From positions 1 to 28,493 of the forward strand of contig JBCCFD010000039.1 of assembly GCA_039029915.1 (NCBI GenBank): DNA of 28,493 nt, in the 5' to 3' direction. How positions within the stretch are numbered: position 1 is the stretch's first letter; each line of letters opens with the position of its first letter. Made by a program: the position numbers and the translations under genes. Source of the DNA: QQUD01 sp039029915. Lineage in GTDB: Bacteria > Chloroflexota > Anaerolineae > Promineifilales > Promineifilaceae. Shown one piece after another: positions 16,016 through 23,539 of the stretch. A model generated the notes under the pieces. That model saw only the letters and a list, made by a program, of their open reading frames with translations. It searched no databases and was not told the origin of the DNA.

Positions 16016-17173
16016 ATGGCTGAAAACAAACGAGATTATTACGAACTGCTGGGCGTTGAGCGAAATGCGTCTGATAATGACATCAAAAAAGCGTTTCGCA
16101 AAAAAGCCCGCCAATACCATCCTGACGTAAGCGACGCTCCTGACGCGGCTGAGCGCTTCAAAGAAATTAACGAAGCGTATGAAGTGCTTTCAGACGGCGA
16201 CAAACGCGCCCGTTACGACCGCTTTGGGCACGCTGGCGTCTCTGGAGATGGTGGCTTTTCTGGCTTTGAGGGCGGCGGTTTTGGCAGTGTGGCTGACATC
16301 TTTGAAGAGTTCTTTGGAGGAGGCTTTGGCGCATCCTCTAGTGGGCGACGTCGGCGTGGACCACGTCGAGGCGCAGACCTGCGCTACGATTTAAAAATCT
16401 CCTTTGAAGAGGCTGTCTTTGGTATCGAAAAAGACATTGATGTGGTCAGGCCAGAAATCTGCCCTGACTGTAACGGGTCGGGCGCAGAAGCGGGTACTGC
16501 TCCAGTTACCTGTACGGCTTGTAATGGGACGGGTGAAGTCCGACGTGTACAGCAGTCGATTCTTGGCTCATTTGTGAATGTAACGACTTGCGCGGTGTGT
16601 GAAGGAACAGGCGAAGAGATTAAAAATCCATGCAAGGCATGCAACGGCCGTAAACAAATCAACGTCACCCGCACAAAAAAGGTTTCTGTCCCCCCCGGCG
16701 TCGATAGCGACACCCAAATTCGGATCACTGGCGAAGGTGGCCCTGGCGTGAACGGTGGCCCTCCGGGAAATCTCTTCGTCGTTCTGCACGTCGAAAACCA
16801 TAAATATTTCAAACGACGCGGTGACGACATTTGGCTCGATTTACAAATCAATGTCGCTCAAGCCGCCTTGGGAGATGAGGTCAAAGTACCAACCTTAGAC
16901 GGGGAAGAAGAAATCACCATAAATCCAGGTACTCAATCAGGCGATGTGTTCAAACTGCGCCAAAAAGGGGTGCCTCGCCTAGATCGCACAGGGCGCGGCT
17001 CACCAATGGGACGTGGCAACCAGCATATAGTTATTCAGGTTACAATCCCCAAGAAACTGACGGATGAGCAAAAAGAGCTATTTGGCCAGCTCTCAAAAAC
17101 GTTAGGGCGTGAAGTGATAGCTCAACCTGAAAGAGGTTTCCTCAATCAAATTCGAGATGCGCTAGGCTTCTAA
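16016..17173 (+). CDS. dnaJ: Chaperone DnaJ (Hsp40)
   Basis: A 385-residue type I Hsp40. The J domain (about 5-70) has the essential HPD at 35-37. A Gly/Phe-rich linker (about 78-115) precedes the zinc domain with CPDC (149-152), CTAC (166-169), CAVC (192-195) and CKAC (206-209). The first three follow CxxCxGxG; the fourth reads CKACNGRK and lacks the last glycine but keeps both cysteines. The C-terminal substrate domains include VSVPPGVDSDTQIRITGEGG. It stimulates DnaK ATPase and delivers clients. The start has no visible ribosome site, only a heptamer array. prmA begins 2 bp after its stop. Confidence 0.97.
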   Translation: MAENKRDYYELLGVERNASDNDIKKAFRKKARQYHPDVSDAPDAAERFKEINEAYEVLSDGDKRARYDRFGHAGVSGDGGFSGFEGGGFGSVADIFEEFFGGGFGASSSGRRRRGPRRGADLRYDLKISFEEAVFGIEKDIDVVRPEICPDCNGSGAEAGTAPVTCTACNGTGEVRRVQQSILGSFVNVTTCAVCEGTGEEIKNPCKACNGRKQINVTRTKKVSVPPGVDSDTQIRITGEGGPGVNGGPPGNLFVVLHVENHKYFKRRGDDIWLDLQINVAQAALGDEVKVPTLDGEEEITINPGTQSGDVFKLRQKGVPRLDRTGRGSPMGRGNQHIVIQVTIPKKLTDEQKELFGQLSKTLGREVIAQPERGFLNQIRDALGF

Positions 17174-17175
17174 GC

Positions 17176-18099
17176 ATGGATTGGCTTGAAGTCCGTGTAT
17201 TGACAGATGGAGAGGGAGCGGAAGCGGTTGCCGAAACATTACGGCCGTTTGCGTACAGCGAGGGGGTTGTGCTTGAGCAACTTGGTGATATGACAACAGC
17301 CGACCCCGATGCGCTTGAATCAACCATCACCGTTAAAATCTATATCCCCAAAGAAGAAGACACGACCCAGAAAAGAACCCAAATCGAAGACGCCTTGCAC
17401 TATCTCGGGCGTCTTTACCCCATCCCTCCCCCCACCTTTCATCTACTAAAAGAGCAAGATTGGGCCAACGCCTGGAAGAGTCATTACAAACCGTTTCGTA
17501 TTGGCAAGCACGTATGGATTCAACCAAGCTGGATTGACATGGATGCCCCTGAAGCCTCAGACCTACAGCCAGATGACATCATCCTGACACTTGACCCAGG
17601 CATGGCATTCGGCACCGGCTTACATCCAACGACCCAAATGTGCATCCTCTTCATTGAACAGTATCTTAAACCTAAAGATACGATTCTGGATGTCGGTACA
17701 GGCTCTGGCATCTTATCAATTGCGGCCGCCAAACTAGGCTCTGGCCCCATTGTTGCTTTTGATACGGATGAGTTAGCAATCAAAACAACGCATGAAAATG
17801 CTGAAATCAATGGCGTGCATCACCTGCTCAAAATTGATCAAAAGACGCTCGATGAATACCCTATCAAACCGTACAACATGGTGCTCGTAAATATTCTAGC
17901 CCCAATCATTATTAATCTGTTCAAAAATGATCGACTAATCGATTATTTGATTGATGATGGGGTATTAATTTTGAGCGGAATTATTGATGAGCAGTTGGCA
18001 GATGTAGAAACGGCCGTAATCGAAGCCGGTGGCAGAATCATTGAAACCAAGCAAACGCGCGACTGGGTTTGTCTAGCAGTAAAAAAGGGCGATTTTTGA
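17176..18099 (+). CDS. prmA: Ribosomal protein L11 methyltransferase PrmA
   Basis: A 307-residue SAM-dependent methyltransferase that trimethylates ribosomal protein L11. The N-terminal ferredoxin-like substrate domain (MDWLEVRVLT...) is followed by the PrmA signature DPGMAFGTGLHPTT (140-153), SAM motif I LDVGTGSG (171-178), the acidic FDTDELAI (about 195-202) and the catalytic-site motif LVNILAPI (237-244). It starts 2 bp after dnaJ, the same dnaJ-prmA arrangement known from Bacillus and clostridia, so it belongs to the CIRCE operon. The end overlaps a terminator that mainly serves the convergent rpsA-infA operon. Confidence 0.95.
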   Translation: MDWLEVRVLTDGEGAEAVAETLRPFAYSEGVVLEQLGDMTTADPDALESTITVKIYIPKEEDTTQKRTQIEDALHYLGRLYPIPPPTFHLLKEQDWANAWKSHYKPFRIGKHVWIQPSWIDMDAPEASDLQPDDIILTLDPGMAFGTGLHPTTQMCILFIEQYLKPKDTILDVGTGSGILSIAAAKLGSGPIVAFDTDELAIKTTHENAEINGVHHLLKIDQKTLDEYPIKPYNMVLVNILAPIIINLFKNDRLIDYLIDDGVLILSGIIDEQLADVETAVIEAGGRIIETKQTRDWVCLAVKKGDF

Positions 18100-18111
18100 C
18101 GAACGCCCTTT
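18081..18111 (-). terminator. Intrinsic terminator of rpsA-infA, overlapping prmA end
   Basis: Arms AAAGGGCG (18084-18091) and CGCCCTTT (18104-18111). On the minus strand the stem is followed by six T; the plus-strand tail is poorer. The prmA stop lies in the loop. Confidence 0.78.
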
Positions 18112-18167
18112 CACACTTTCTATAAAATTCTCAACCAAAGGCTGAGGGAACAAATTGAGGATTTAGA

Positions 18168-18404
18168 TTAACGTGCCCGATTTTTGTGGTAGCGATAGGT
18201 AATTCGCCCGCGTTCCAAATCATAAGGGGTCATTTCAACCCGTACACGATCACCCAATAAAATGCGGATGTAATATTTCCGCATCCGACCAGATAAGTAG
18301 GCTAAAACTTTGTGCCCGTTATCTAGCTCAACTCTAAATTGCGTGTTTGGAAGGAGTTCAGTAACTGTTCCTTCAACCTCAAGTTTGTCACTTTTATTTG
18401 CCAT
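18168..18404 (-). CDS. infA: Translation initiation factor IF-1
   Basis: A 78-residue OB-fold protein, a few residues longer at both ends than the usual 72. VEGTVTELLPNTQFRVELDNGHKVLAYLSGRMRKYYIRILLGDRVRVEMTPYDLERGRITYRY is essentially the bacterial IF-1 sequence (core from residue 10 to 73). IF-1 binds the 30S A site during initiation. The gene is 13 bp downstream of rpsA on the same strand. This is not its usual place in the ribosomal-protein spc/alpha cluster, so either infA has moved or this is a second copy. No clear ribosome site is visible apart from GAGGAG inside the end of rpsA, suggesting coupling. Confidence 0.96.
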   Translation of the reverse strand: MANKSDKLEVEGTVTELLPNTQFRVELDNGHKVLAYLSGRMRKYYIRILLGDRVRVEMTPYDLERGRITYRYHKNRAR

Positions 18405-18417
18405 ATAATTCTATTTA

Positions 18418-19746
18418 TTACTCCTCGCTACTTTGCTCTTCAGTAGCGTCATCTTCAGCAGGGGAGTCATCTTCAGCGGACTCTGCTTGACTGCTGTCGT
18501 CTGAAACATCTTCGGACGCTTCAGGTTTGGATTCAGTGGCTGGCTCTTCAGGTGTTGCTTCGACAGAAGTTTCTGCCTCTGGGGCTTCTTCAACTGCTTC
18601 TTCAGATGAATCTGAATCATCTGAAAGATCGCCGTGCTGGGCCATCCATTCTATTTGTTCATGTGCTTTAACAGCTTTAAGGCTCAACCCGATACGCTGT
18701 TTGCTTGAGTCAATACTAATGATTCGCAAAAGATGGCGTTCATTAACTGCAACAACATCACCCACTTTTTCAACGGGTGCTCGTGAAAGTTGTGAAACGT
18801 GCAGCAACCCTTCAACGCCAGGCTCAATTTCAGCAAAGGCACCATAATCAACAATTCGGGTAATCGTACCTTCAACCAACTGATCGATCTCATAGTTATC
18901 GTGAACCAAAGACCATGGGTTCGGAAGCAATGTTTTGCGGCTCAAGCTAATTCGTTGATCAACGGGATCAACTTTTAATACCTCAACATCTATCACATCG
19001 CCGACTTTAACCACTTCTTTCGGATGCGAGATGCGATGCCAGGCAAGTTCAGAAATATGAACCAAACCGTCAGCCCCGCCCAAATCTACGAAAACACCAA
19101 AATCGCGCAAGCCACTAATCGTTCCCGAAAGTTTATCGCCAACAGAAATTGTCTTGAGTAGCTCAGCTCGTTTTTTGCTGTCCCATTCTTTCTGGGCATC
19201 GCGCTGTGAAAATACGAGGCGACGCCGGCGGCGATCCACTTCAATAATTTTGAGCGGCATGTTGGTTCCGCGCAGTTTGGCCAACTTTTGTTGACGTTGG
19301 CGATCATTCATACCGCGAGTTAATTCAGTTAAATGTGAGGCGGGGATAAAACCACGTAGGTGACCGAATGGCACAATTGCCCCACCTTTATTGTACCCAA
19401 TAACTTCACCTTCAAAGATTTCGCCACTTTTCATAAAGGCTTCCGCATCAATCCAGTCTTGATTTAGTTGTGCCATATGAATCGACACAATCAAGCTATC
19501 TGGGGCCTCGGTATCAACGACATAAACATCAACTTCGTCGTTGACTTTGAGTGCGGCTTTATCTTTTTCTTCAAGTTTGTTGAAATCATTTGCGGGAACA
19601 ATACCGTCCCGTTTTAAACCCAAATCGACGATGACTCCCTGCTGTGTAAGCGCGACAATAATACCTTTCTTAATGTCACCAACTTCAGGAACTTCAAAAT
19701 CGTGTTGGTTTAGGGCTTCTAAAAAGCTGTTTTCATCATTGGACAT
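18418..19746 (-). CDS. rpsA: S1-domain protein, ribosomal protein S1-like (four S1 repeats)
   Basis: A 442-residue RNA-binding protein with four S1 (OB) repeats at about 21-91, 107-182, 201-271 and 287-358. Repeats 3 and 4 are the most canonical (GVFVDLGGADGLVHISEL; GAFAEIEPGVEGLLHVSQL). A Ser/Asp/Glu-rich acidic tail (about 374-442) follows. Four-repeat S1 proteins are usual outside Proteobacteria, where six repeats occur; they bind mRNA at the ribosome and help initiation. The neighbouring infA supports a translation role. No Shine-Dalgarno sequence is seen before the ATG, fitting a gene that could be controlled by its own product. It is read from a promoter at 20034-20062 through an attenuator-like leader. 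Confidence 0.9.
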   Translation of the reverse strand: MSNDENSFLEALNQHDFEVPEVGDIKKGIIVALTQQGVIVDLGLKRDGIVPANDFNKLEEKDKAALKVNDEVDVYVVDTEAPDSLIVSIHMAQLNQDWIDAEAFMKSGEIFEGEVIGYNKGGAIVPFGHLRGFIPASHLTELTRGMNDRQRQQKLAKLRGTNMPLKIIEVDRRRRRLVFSQRDAQKEWDSKKRAELLKTISVGDKLSGTISGLRDFGVFVDLGGADGLVHISELAWHRISHPKEVVKVGDVIDVEVLKVDPVDQRISLSRKTLLPNPWSLVHDNYEIDQLVEGTITRIVDYGAFAEIEPGVEGLLHVSQLSRAPVEKVGDVVAVNERHLLRIISIDSSKQRIGLSLKAVKAHEQIEWMAQHGDLSDDSDSSEEAVEEAPEAETSVEATPEEPATESKPEASEDVSDDSSQAESAEDDSPAEDDATEEQSSEE

Positions 19747-19783
19747 ACAATAAAAGACTCGCTATGTAAGGATTTGTTGAAAC

Positions 19784-19826
19784 AAAAACTCGGTCATACC
19801 CAACCATTGCATTGGGCATGACCGAG
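19784..19826 (-). terminator. Intrinsic terminator in the rpsA leader (candidate attenuator)
   Basis: On the minus strand, CTCGGTCATGCCCAA (19826-19812) pairs with TTGGGTATGACCGAG (19803-19789), 15 bp with one wobble and an 8-nt loop, followed at once by TTTTT (19788-19784). It lies between the promoter at 20034-20062 and the rpsA ATG at 19746, with only a 28-codon ORF in between. Confidence 0.82.
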
Positions 19827-19868
19827 GATAAAAGCTTATCTAAGTGATTGCTCTTGTGTCGGTAAACG

Positions 19869-19955
19869 CTATTTGCTGAGTTTTAGTGCCTCCAGTCTAA
19901 TGCGACCATCTAAGCAACTAACCATTTTATTTTGCAAAAATGTTTTTTGCCGCAT
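19869..19955 (-). CDS. Small leader ORF, 28 codons, upstream of rpsA attenuator
   Basis: ATG at 19955, TAG at 19869, 28 residues, beginning MRQKTFLQNK and ending LEALKLSK, basic overall. AAAGG lies 9 nt before the ATG. It sits about 70 nt after the predicted transcription start and 43 nt before the terminator hairpin. Its position suggests a leader peptide or a small protein, but codon evidence is too short to prove coding. A small stem (GCAAAAA with TTTTTGC) overlaps its first codons. The alternative is that the whole interval is a non-coding RNA ending at the terminator. Confidence 0.4.
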   Translation of the reverse strand: MRQKTFLQNKMVSCLDGRIRLEALKLSK

Positions 19956-20033
19956 GATTTAAACCTTTGTGGAACGAATAAGAAAATTTACCACGTCTAA
20001 TTATATCAGCCTACAGCAACCCAATACCGCAAA

Positions 20034-20062
20034 ATTATATATGTTCACCAGAGCATTGTCAA
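20034..20062 (-). promoter_or_regulatory. Consensus sigma-A promoter of rpsA-infA with dyad at -35
   Basis: On the minus strand TTGACA (20062-20057), 17-bp spacer, TATAAT (20039-20034): exact consensus in both hexamers. Start of transcription expected near 20027, giving a leader of about 280 nt. The -35 is embedded in the dyad TTGTCAA-TT-TTGACAA (20056-20071), a possible operator. Confidence 0.85.
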
Positions 20063-20394
20063 TTTTGACAAATAAAAAATGGAACAATTTTGGTAATCTA
20101 TTTGATTATTGTGTCAAATCCTTTCATTCAATCATACATTTCTATAAAAATTTTTGAGAGTTCCCGAAAAATGGTGTCATTTTTCGTTAAAGGTTTTTAT
20201 AATCAACTTTGGGTTCTGATAAGCGTCAAATGATGGCAATTAAAATAAACAGAATCTGGGGTTTCGTCTACTTTTTTGGCAAACAGTATCCATAAAATTA
20301 GGGTAGAAAAACAGCAGCTGTCGATTATCCAAATTTTCGCAACTAAAGAAACGAACTCACGTAAAGAAAACATCACTTATAAAACGAGGAAACT
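20063..20394 (+). other. AT-rich region upstream of second ABC operon
   Basis: 332 bp with no convincing gene. A perfect hairpin CGAAAAATG (20165-20173) / CATTTTTCG (20178-20186) with loop GTGT lies 12 bp before TATAAT (20198-20203). That -10 has no good -35 at 17 bp; the hairpin sits where it would be, so an activator- or repressor-dependent promoter is possible. GAGGAA just before 20395 is the ABC ribosome site. Confidence 0.5.
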
Positions 20395-21141
20395 ATGCTA
20401 AAGTTGTTTGGGTCACGCCAAAAAGAAGAAAGACCTATCAATGGATCAGGTGACAGCAATTTTTTGATCGATTTAACAGATGTTGTTAAAGCGTACCAGA
20501 CCCCCGTGGGTGACTTTATTGCGCTTGATGGTGTTGATTTGAAGATGGATCACAGTGAATTTGTCTCGGTTGTTGGCAAATCAGGTAGTGGGAAATCTAC
20601 TTTAATTAATATGATTACGGGGATTGACCGACCAACATCAGGGACCGTTTTTATTGACAATACGGCCGTTCATACACTGCGTGAAGGGCCAATGGCTGAG
20701 TGGCGGGGTCGCACTATCGGGGTTATCTTCCAATTCTTCCAGTTGCTCCCCATGCTATCTTGTGTTGAGAATATCATGTTGCCGATGGACTTCTGCAATA
20801 TGTATACCTCTAAGGAACGGCAAGAGCGAGCACTTCATTTATTAGAGCAAGTAGATATGGCCGAACACGCCTTTAAGCTACCATCCGAGGTATCTGGCGG
20901 GCAGCAGCAGCGCGTGGCAATCGCCCGTGCGCTAGCCAATGACCCTCCTCTACTTGCTGCTGACGAACCAACCGGTAATTTAGACTCAAAAACAGCCGAT
21001 GCTATTTTTGAACTATTCCAAGAGCTTGTCGACAATGGAAAAACAATTGTTATGGTGACCCATGATAACGAGCTGGCGAGTCGGATGACCCGTACCATTA
21101 CCATTGCTGACGGCAAGATTGTTGATGAGGTTAAGCGATGA
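20395..21141 (+). CDS. ABC transporter ATPase, MacB/LolD class
   Basis: A 248-residue single NBD. Walker A GKSGSGKST (61-69), Q-loop region FQFFQLLPML (about 112-121), signature VSGGQQQRVAIARAL (166-180), Walker B LLAADEPTGNLD (186-197) and H-loop in VTHD (221-224) are intact. The DEPTGNLDSKT sequence is typical of the LolD/MacB/FtsE group. The N-terminal 25 residues (LFGSRQKEERPINGSGD) are an extra polar extension. It powers the permease that starts in its last codons (ATGA overlap at 21138-21141). It is closely similar to the second NBD of the fusion at 5275-6819 (shared FQFFQLLP and LPMDYCN/LPMDFCN segments), but keeps a functional signature. Confidence 0.94.
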   Translation: MLKLFGSRQKEERPINGSGDSNFLIDLTDVVKAYQTPVGDFIALDGVDLKMDHSEFVSVVGKSGSGKSTLINMITGIDRPTSGTVFIDNTAVHTLREGPMAEWRGRTIGVIFQFFQLLPMLSCVENIMLPMDFCNMYTSKERQERALHLLEQVDMAEHAFKLPSEVSGGQQQRVAIARALANDPPLLAADEPTGNLDSKTADAIFELFQELVDNGKTIVMVTHDNELASRMTRTITIADGKIVDEVKR

Positions 21142-23531
21142 TTCGACCAAGATGGCGCAAGGTTTTACGAGACTTATTAGGCAATAAAGTTCGAACCATG
21201 CTTGTTGTTTTCTCAATTGGTATTGGGGTTTTTGCCATTGGGATGATTGTAGGCACCCAAATCTTGCTTGATGAAGATTTAAGCTTGGTTTATTCGGAAA
21301 CAAACCCAGCCCATGCTGTTTTTTACCCAGACTCGTTTGATCAAGATCTAGTGGACAATATTGAACGCATTGATGGGGTTAAAGAAGCGCAAGGTCGAAG
21401 CGGCTTCTCCATGTCGCTCCAAAAGGGTGAAGACGAATGGGTCAACCTCAATTTTGTTGCGCTCGATGACTTTGAAGCTCAACGTATTCATACAATCAAC
21501 TACGTTTCGGGAGAGTGGCCCCCACCTGAACGAACCATCATCATTGAACAGGCCTCTTTGCCATTTACAAACGCTGAGGTAGGGGACACCATAACGGTTA
21601 GAGCATCAGACGACCGTTTATATGAGTTAGAAATTGTGGGGCTAGCTCACGATATTTGGACCGAACCCGTACAGTTTACCCAATCACCCAATGGCTTTAT
21701 CTCTCTTGAAACCATGGAGTGGCTCGGCTTTGGCAGCGAGTTAGATGAACTGCACATTGTGGCTGAGGGGAATGAATTAACCCGCGACGATATCACAGAG
21801 ATTTCGACAGTTGTAGAAAATAAGATTGAAAAAAGCGGCCGTACAAACTATTTCACCTGGATTCCTGAACCAGGGGAACATCCAGCTCAAGAAATTATCA
21901 CCCCCCTATTGGCCATTTTAGGAGCGCTGGGTGTCCTAGCTCTTTTGGCAAGTGCGTTTCTAGTGATCAACATTATCAATGGTTTGCTGGCACAGCACAC
22001 GCAGCAAATTGGCATTATGAAAGCGATCGGTGCGAGACGTAACCAAATCGTTCTGATGTATCTTGTTTCAGTCGTTATTTTTGGAATTTTGTCATTAATC
22101 ATCGCGATCCCGCTCGGCGGTTTAGCCGCGTATGCATTCACGTCTTACTTGGCAGGCCTCATTAATTTTGAGCTACTTGGGTTCCGTATTCCAATACAGG
22201 TCATCATCATTCAGGTTGCTGTGGCCATGCTAACCCCAGTATTAGCCGCCTTTATTCCAGTCGTTCGGGGCACCACTATCACCGTACGCGAGGCGCTCAG
22301 CGAGCACGGTTTAGGGAAGGGCCAATTTGGAAGCAACTTCCTAGACCGGCTGGTAAACTGGATTTCAGCAACTGTTTTACGATTATCCCGCCCCATGCGC
22401 ATCTCTTTGCGCAATACTGTCCGCCGCAAAGCTCGATTAATTTTAACGTTGATTACATTAACATTAGGTGGCGCCATCTTTATTGGCGTGCTCAGTGTTC
22501 AAGCCTCCTTGCTTGGTACGTTAGACGATGCTTTATCTTATTTTGCCTATGACGTTGACATTAACTTTAGCCAAGAACATCGCATCGAAACGATTCAACG
22601 CGAAGCCTTGAAGGTGCCGGGGGTTGTCACCGCTGAAAGCTGGATAGGTGCAGGCGCCCGTCGCGTTCTAGATGGTGAGGAAGGTGAACAATTTTTCGTC
22701 ATTGGAACCAATGCTGAAACAGAGGTTATTAAACCGATTCTCCTTGAGGGGCGCTGGCTTTTACCTACCGACACCAACTCAGTAGTTCTTAACTCTCTTG
22801 TTCTTAAGGAAGAGTCTGACATTCAGGTTGGTGATCAAATCATCATGAAAATTAATGACCGCGAGCTGGAATGGAACGTTGTTGGTATTGTTCAAGGCGT
22901 GATGACGGGTGGCATTGGCTACGTCAACCAGCCATTCTTGGCAAAAGAATTGCGCTTTGTAGGAAAAGCCACCGGTGTGCAAATTGTAACGGAGCAAGAT
23001 GACGCCGAATACACGGCCGCCGTTGAAAAACGACTCCGGGACCATTTCCAAGCAATCGGCTTAGATATTTCCAATACCAGCCTTACAACTGATACACGTC
23101 AATCAATTGAATCTCAATTTAACATCATTGTGACGCTCTTAGTCGTTATGGCCATCTTGGTTGCCTTTGTAGGCGGTTTAGGCCTGATGGGCACAATGAG
23201 CATTAACGTGCTGGAGCGCACTCGGGAAATTGGGGTGATGCGGGCAGTTGGTGCGTCCGACAACTCAATTTTGCGGATCGTTCTCGTTGAGGGGATTTTA
23301 GTGGGTGTGATTAGCTGGCTCTTTGGTGGGTTGATGGCTTATCCCATCGGCTTTTACTTGAGCGATTTGGTTGGAACCACGCTGTTGGAAAGCAGTTTAC
23401 GCTTTATCTTCGCAACAAATGGTGCGCTTGGCTGGCTAATTGGCATCATTTTGATCGGCACTTTGGCAAGTATTTTACCGGCTTGGAACGCGTCACAACT
23501 CAGCGTTCGCCAAACGTTGGCCTATGAATAA
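21138..23531 (+). CDS. ABC transporter permease with two FtsX domains, paralogue of 2858-5272
   Basis: A 797-residue permease with the same layout as its paralogue: TM1 at about 19-43, an extracytoplasmic region, FtsX block 1 (from about residue 250, with LLAQHTQQIGIMKAIGARRNQ), TM5, a second extracytoplasmic region, and FtsX block 2 with INVLERTREIGVMRAVGASDN and the helices VLVEGILVGVISWLFGG. Start and end are near-identical to the paralogue (RPRWRKVLRDL; TLAYE). The extracytoplasmic parts diverge, so substrates may differ. Coupled to its ATPase by the ATGA overlap. Converges with the regulator gene, with only 8 bp between the stops and no terminator between. Confidence 0.92.
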   Translation: MIRPRWRKVLRDLLGNKVRTMLVVFSIGIGVFAIGMIVGTQILLDEDLSLVYSETNPAHAVFYPDSFDQDLVDNIERIDGVKEAQGRSGFSMSLQKGEDEWVNLNFVALDDFEAQRIHTINYVSGEWPPPERTIIIEQASLPFTNAEVGDTITVRASDDRLYELEIVGLAHDIWTEPVQFTQSPNGFISLETMEWLGFGSELDELHIVAEGNELTRDDITEISTVVENKIEKSGRTNYFTWIPEPGEHPAQEIITPLLAILGALGVLALLASAFLVINIINGLLAQHTQQIGIMKAIGARRNQIVLMYLVSVVIFGILSLIIAIPLGGLAAYAFTSYLAGLINFELLGFRIPIQVIIIQVAVAMLTPVLAAFIPVVRGTTITVREALSEHGLGKGQFGSNFLDRLVNWISATVLRLSRPMRISLRNTVRRKARLILTLITLTLGGAIFIGVLSVQASLLGTLDDALSYFAYDVDINFSQEHRIETIQREALKVPGVVTAESWIGAGARRVLDGEEGEQFFVIGTNAETEVIKPILLEGRWLLPTDTNSVVLNSLVLKEESDIQVGDQIIMKINDRELEWNVVGIVQGVMTGGIGYVNQPFLAKELRFVGKATGVQIVTEQDDAEYTAAVEKRLRDHFQAIGLDISNTSLTTDTRQSIESQFNIIVTLLVVMAILVAFVGGLGLMGTMSINVLERTREIGVMRAVGASDNSILRIVLVEGILVGVISWLFGGLMAYPIGFYLSDLVGTTLLESSLRFIFATNGALGWLIGIILIGTLASILPAWNASQLSVRQTLAYE

Positions 23532-23539
23532 TTAGGGCA

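Noticed and set aside
20065..20093. Plus-strand TTGACA as a promoter for the second ABC operon
   Set aside because: No -10 hexamer at 15-19 bp; the match is explained by the dyad around the minus-strand -35.
19969..20157. Plus-strand open frame of 62 codons
   Set aside because: AT-rich, no ribosome site, and it lies across the strong minus-strand promoter.
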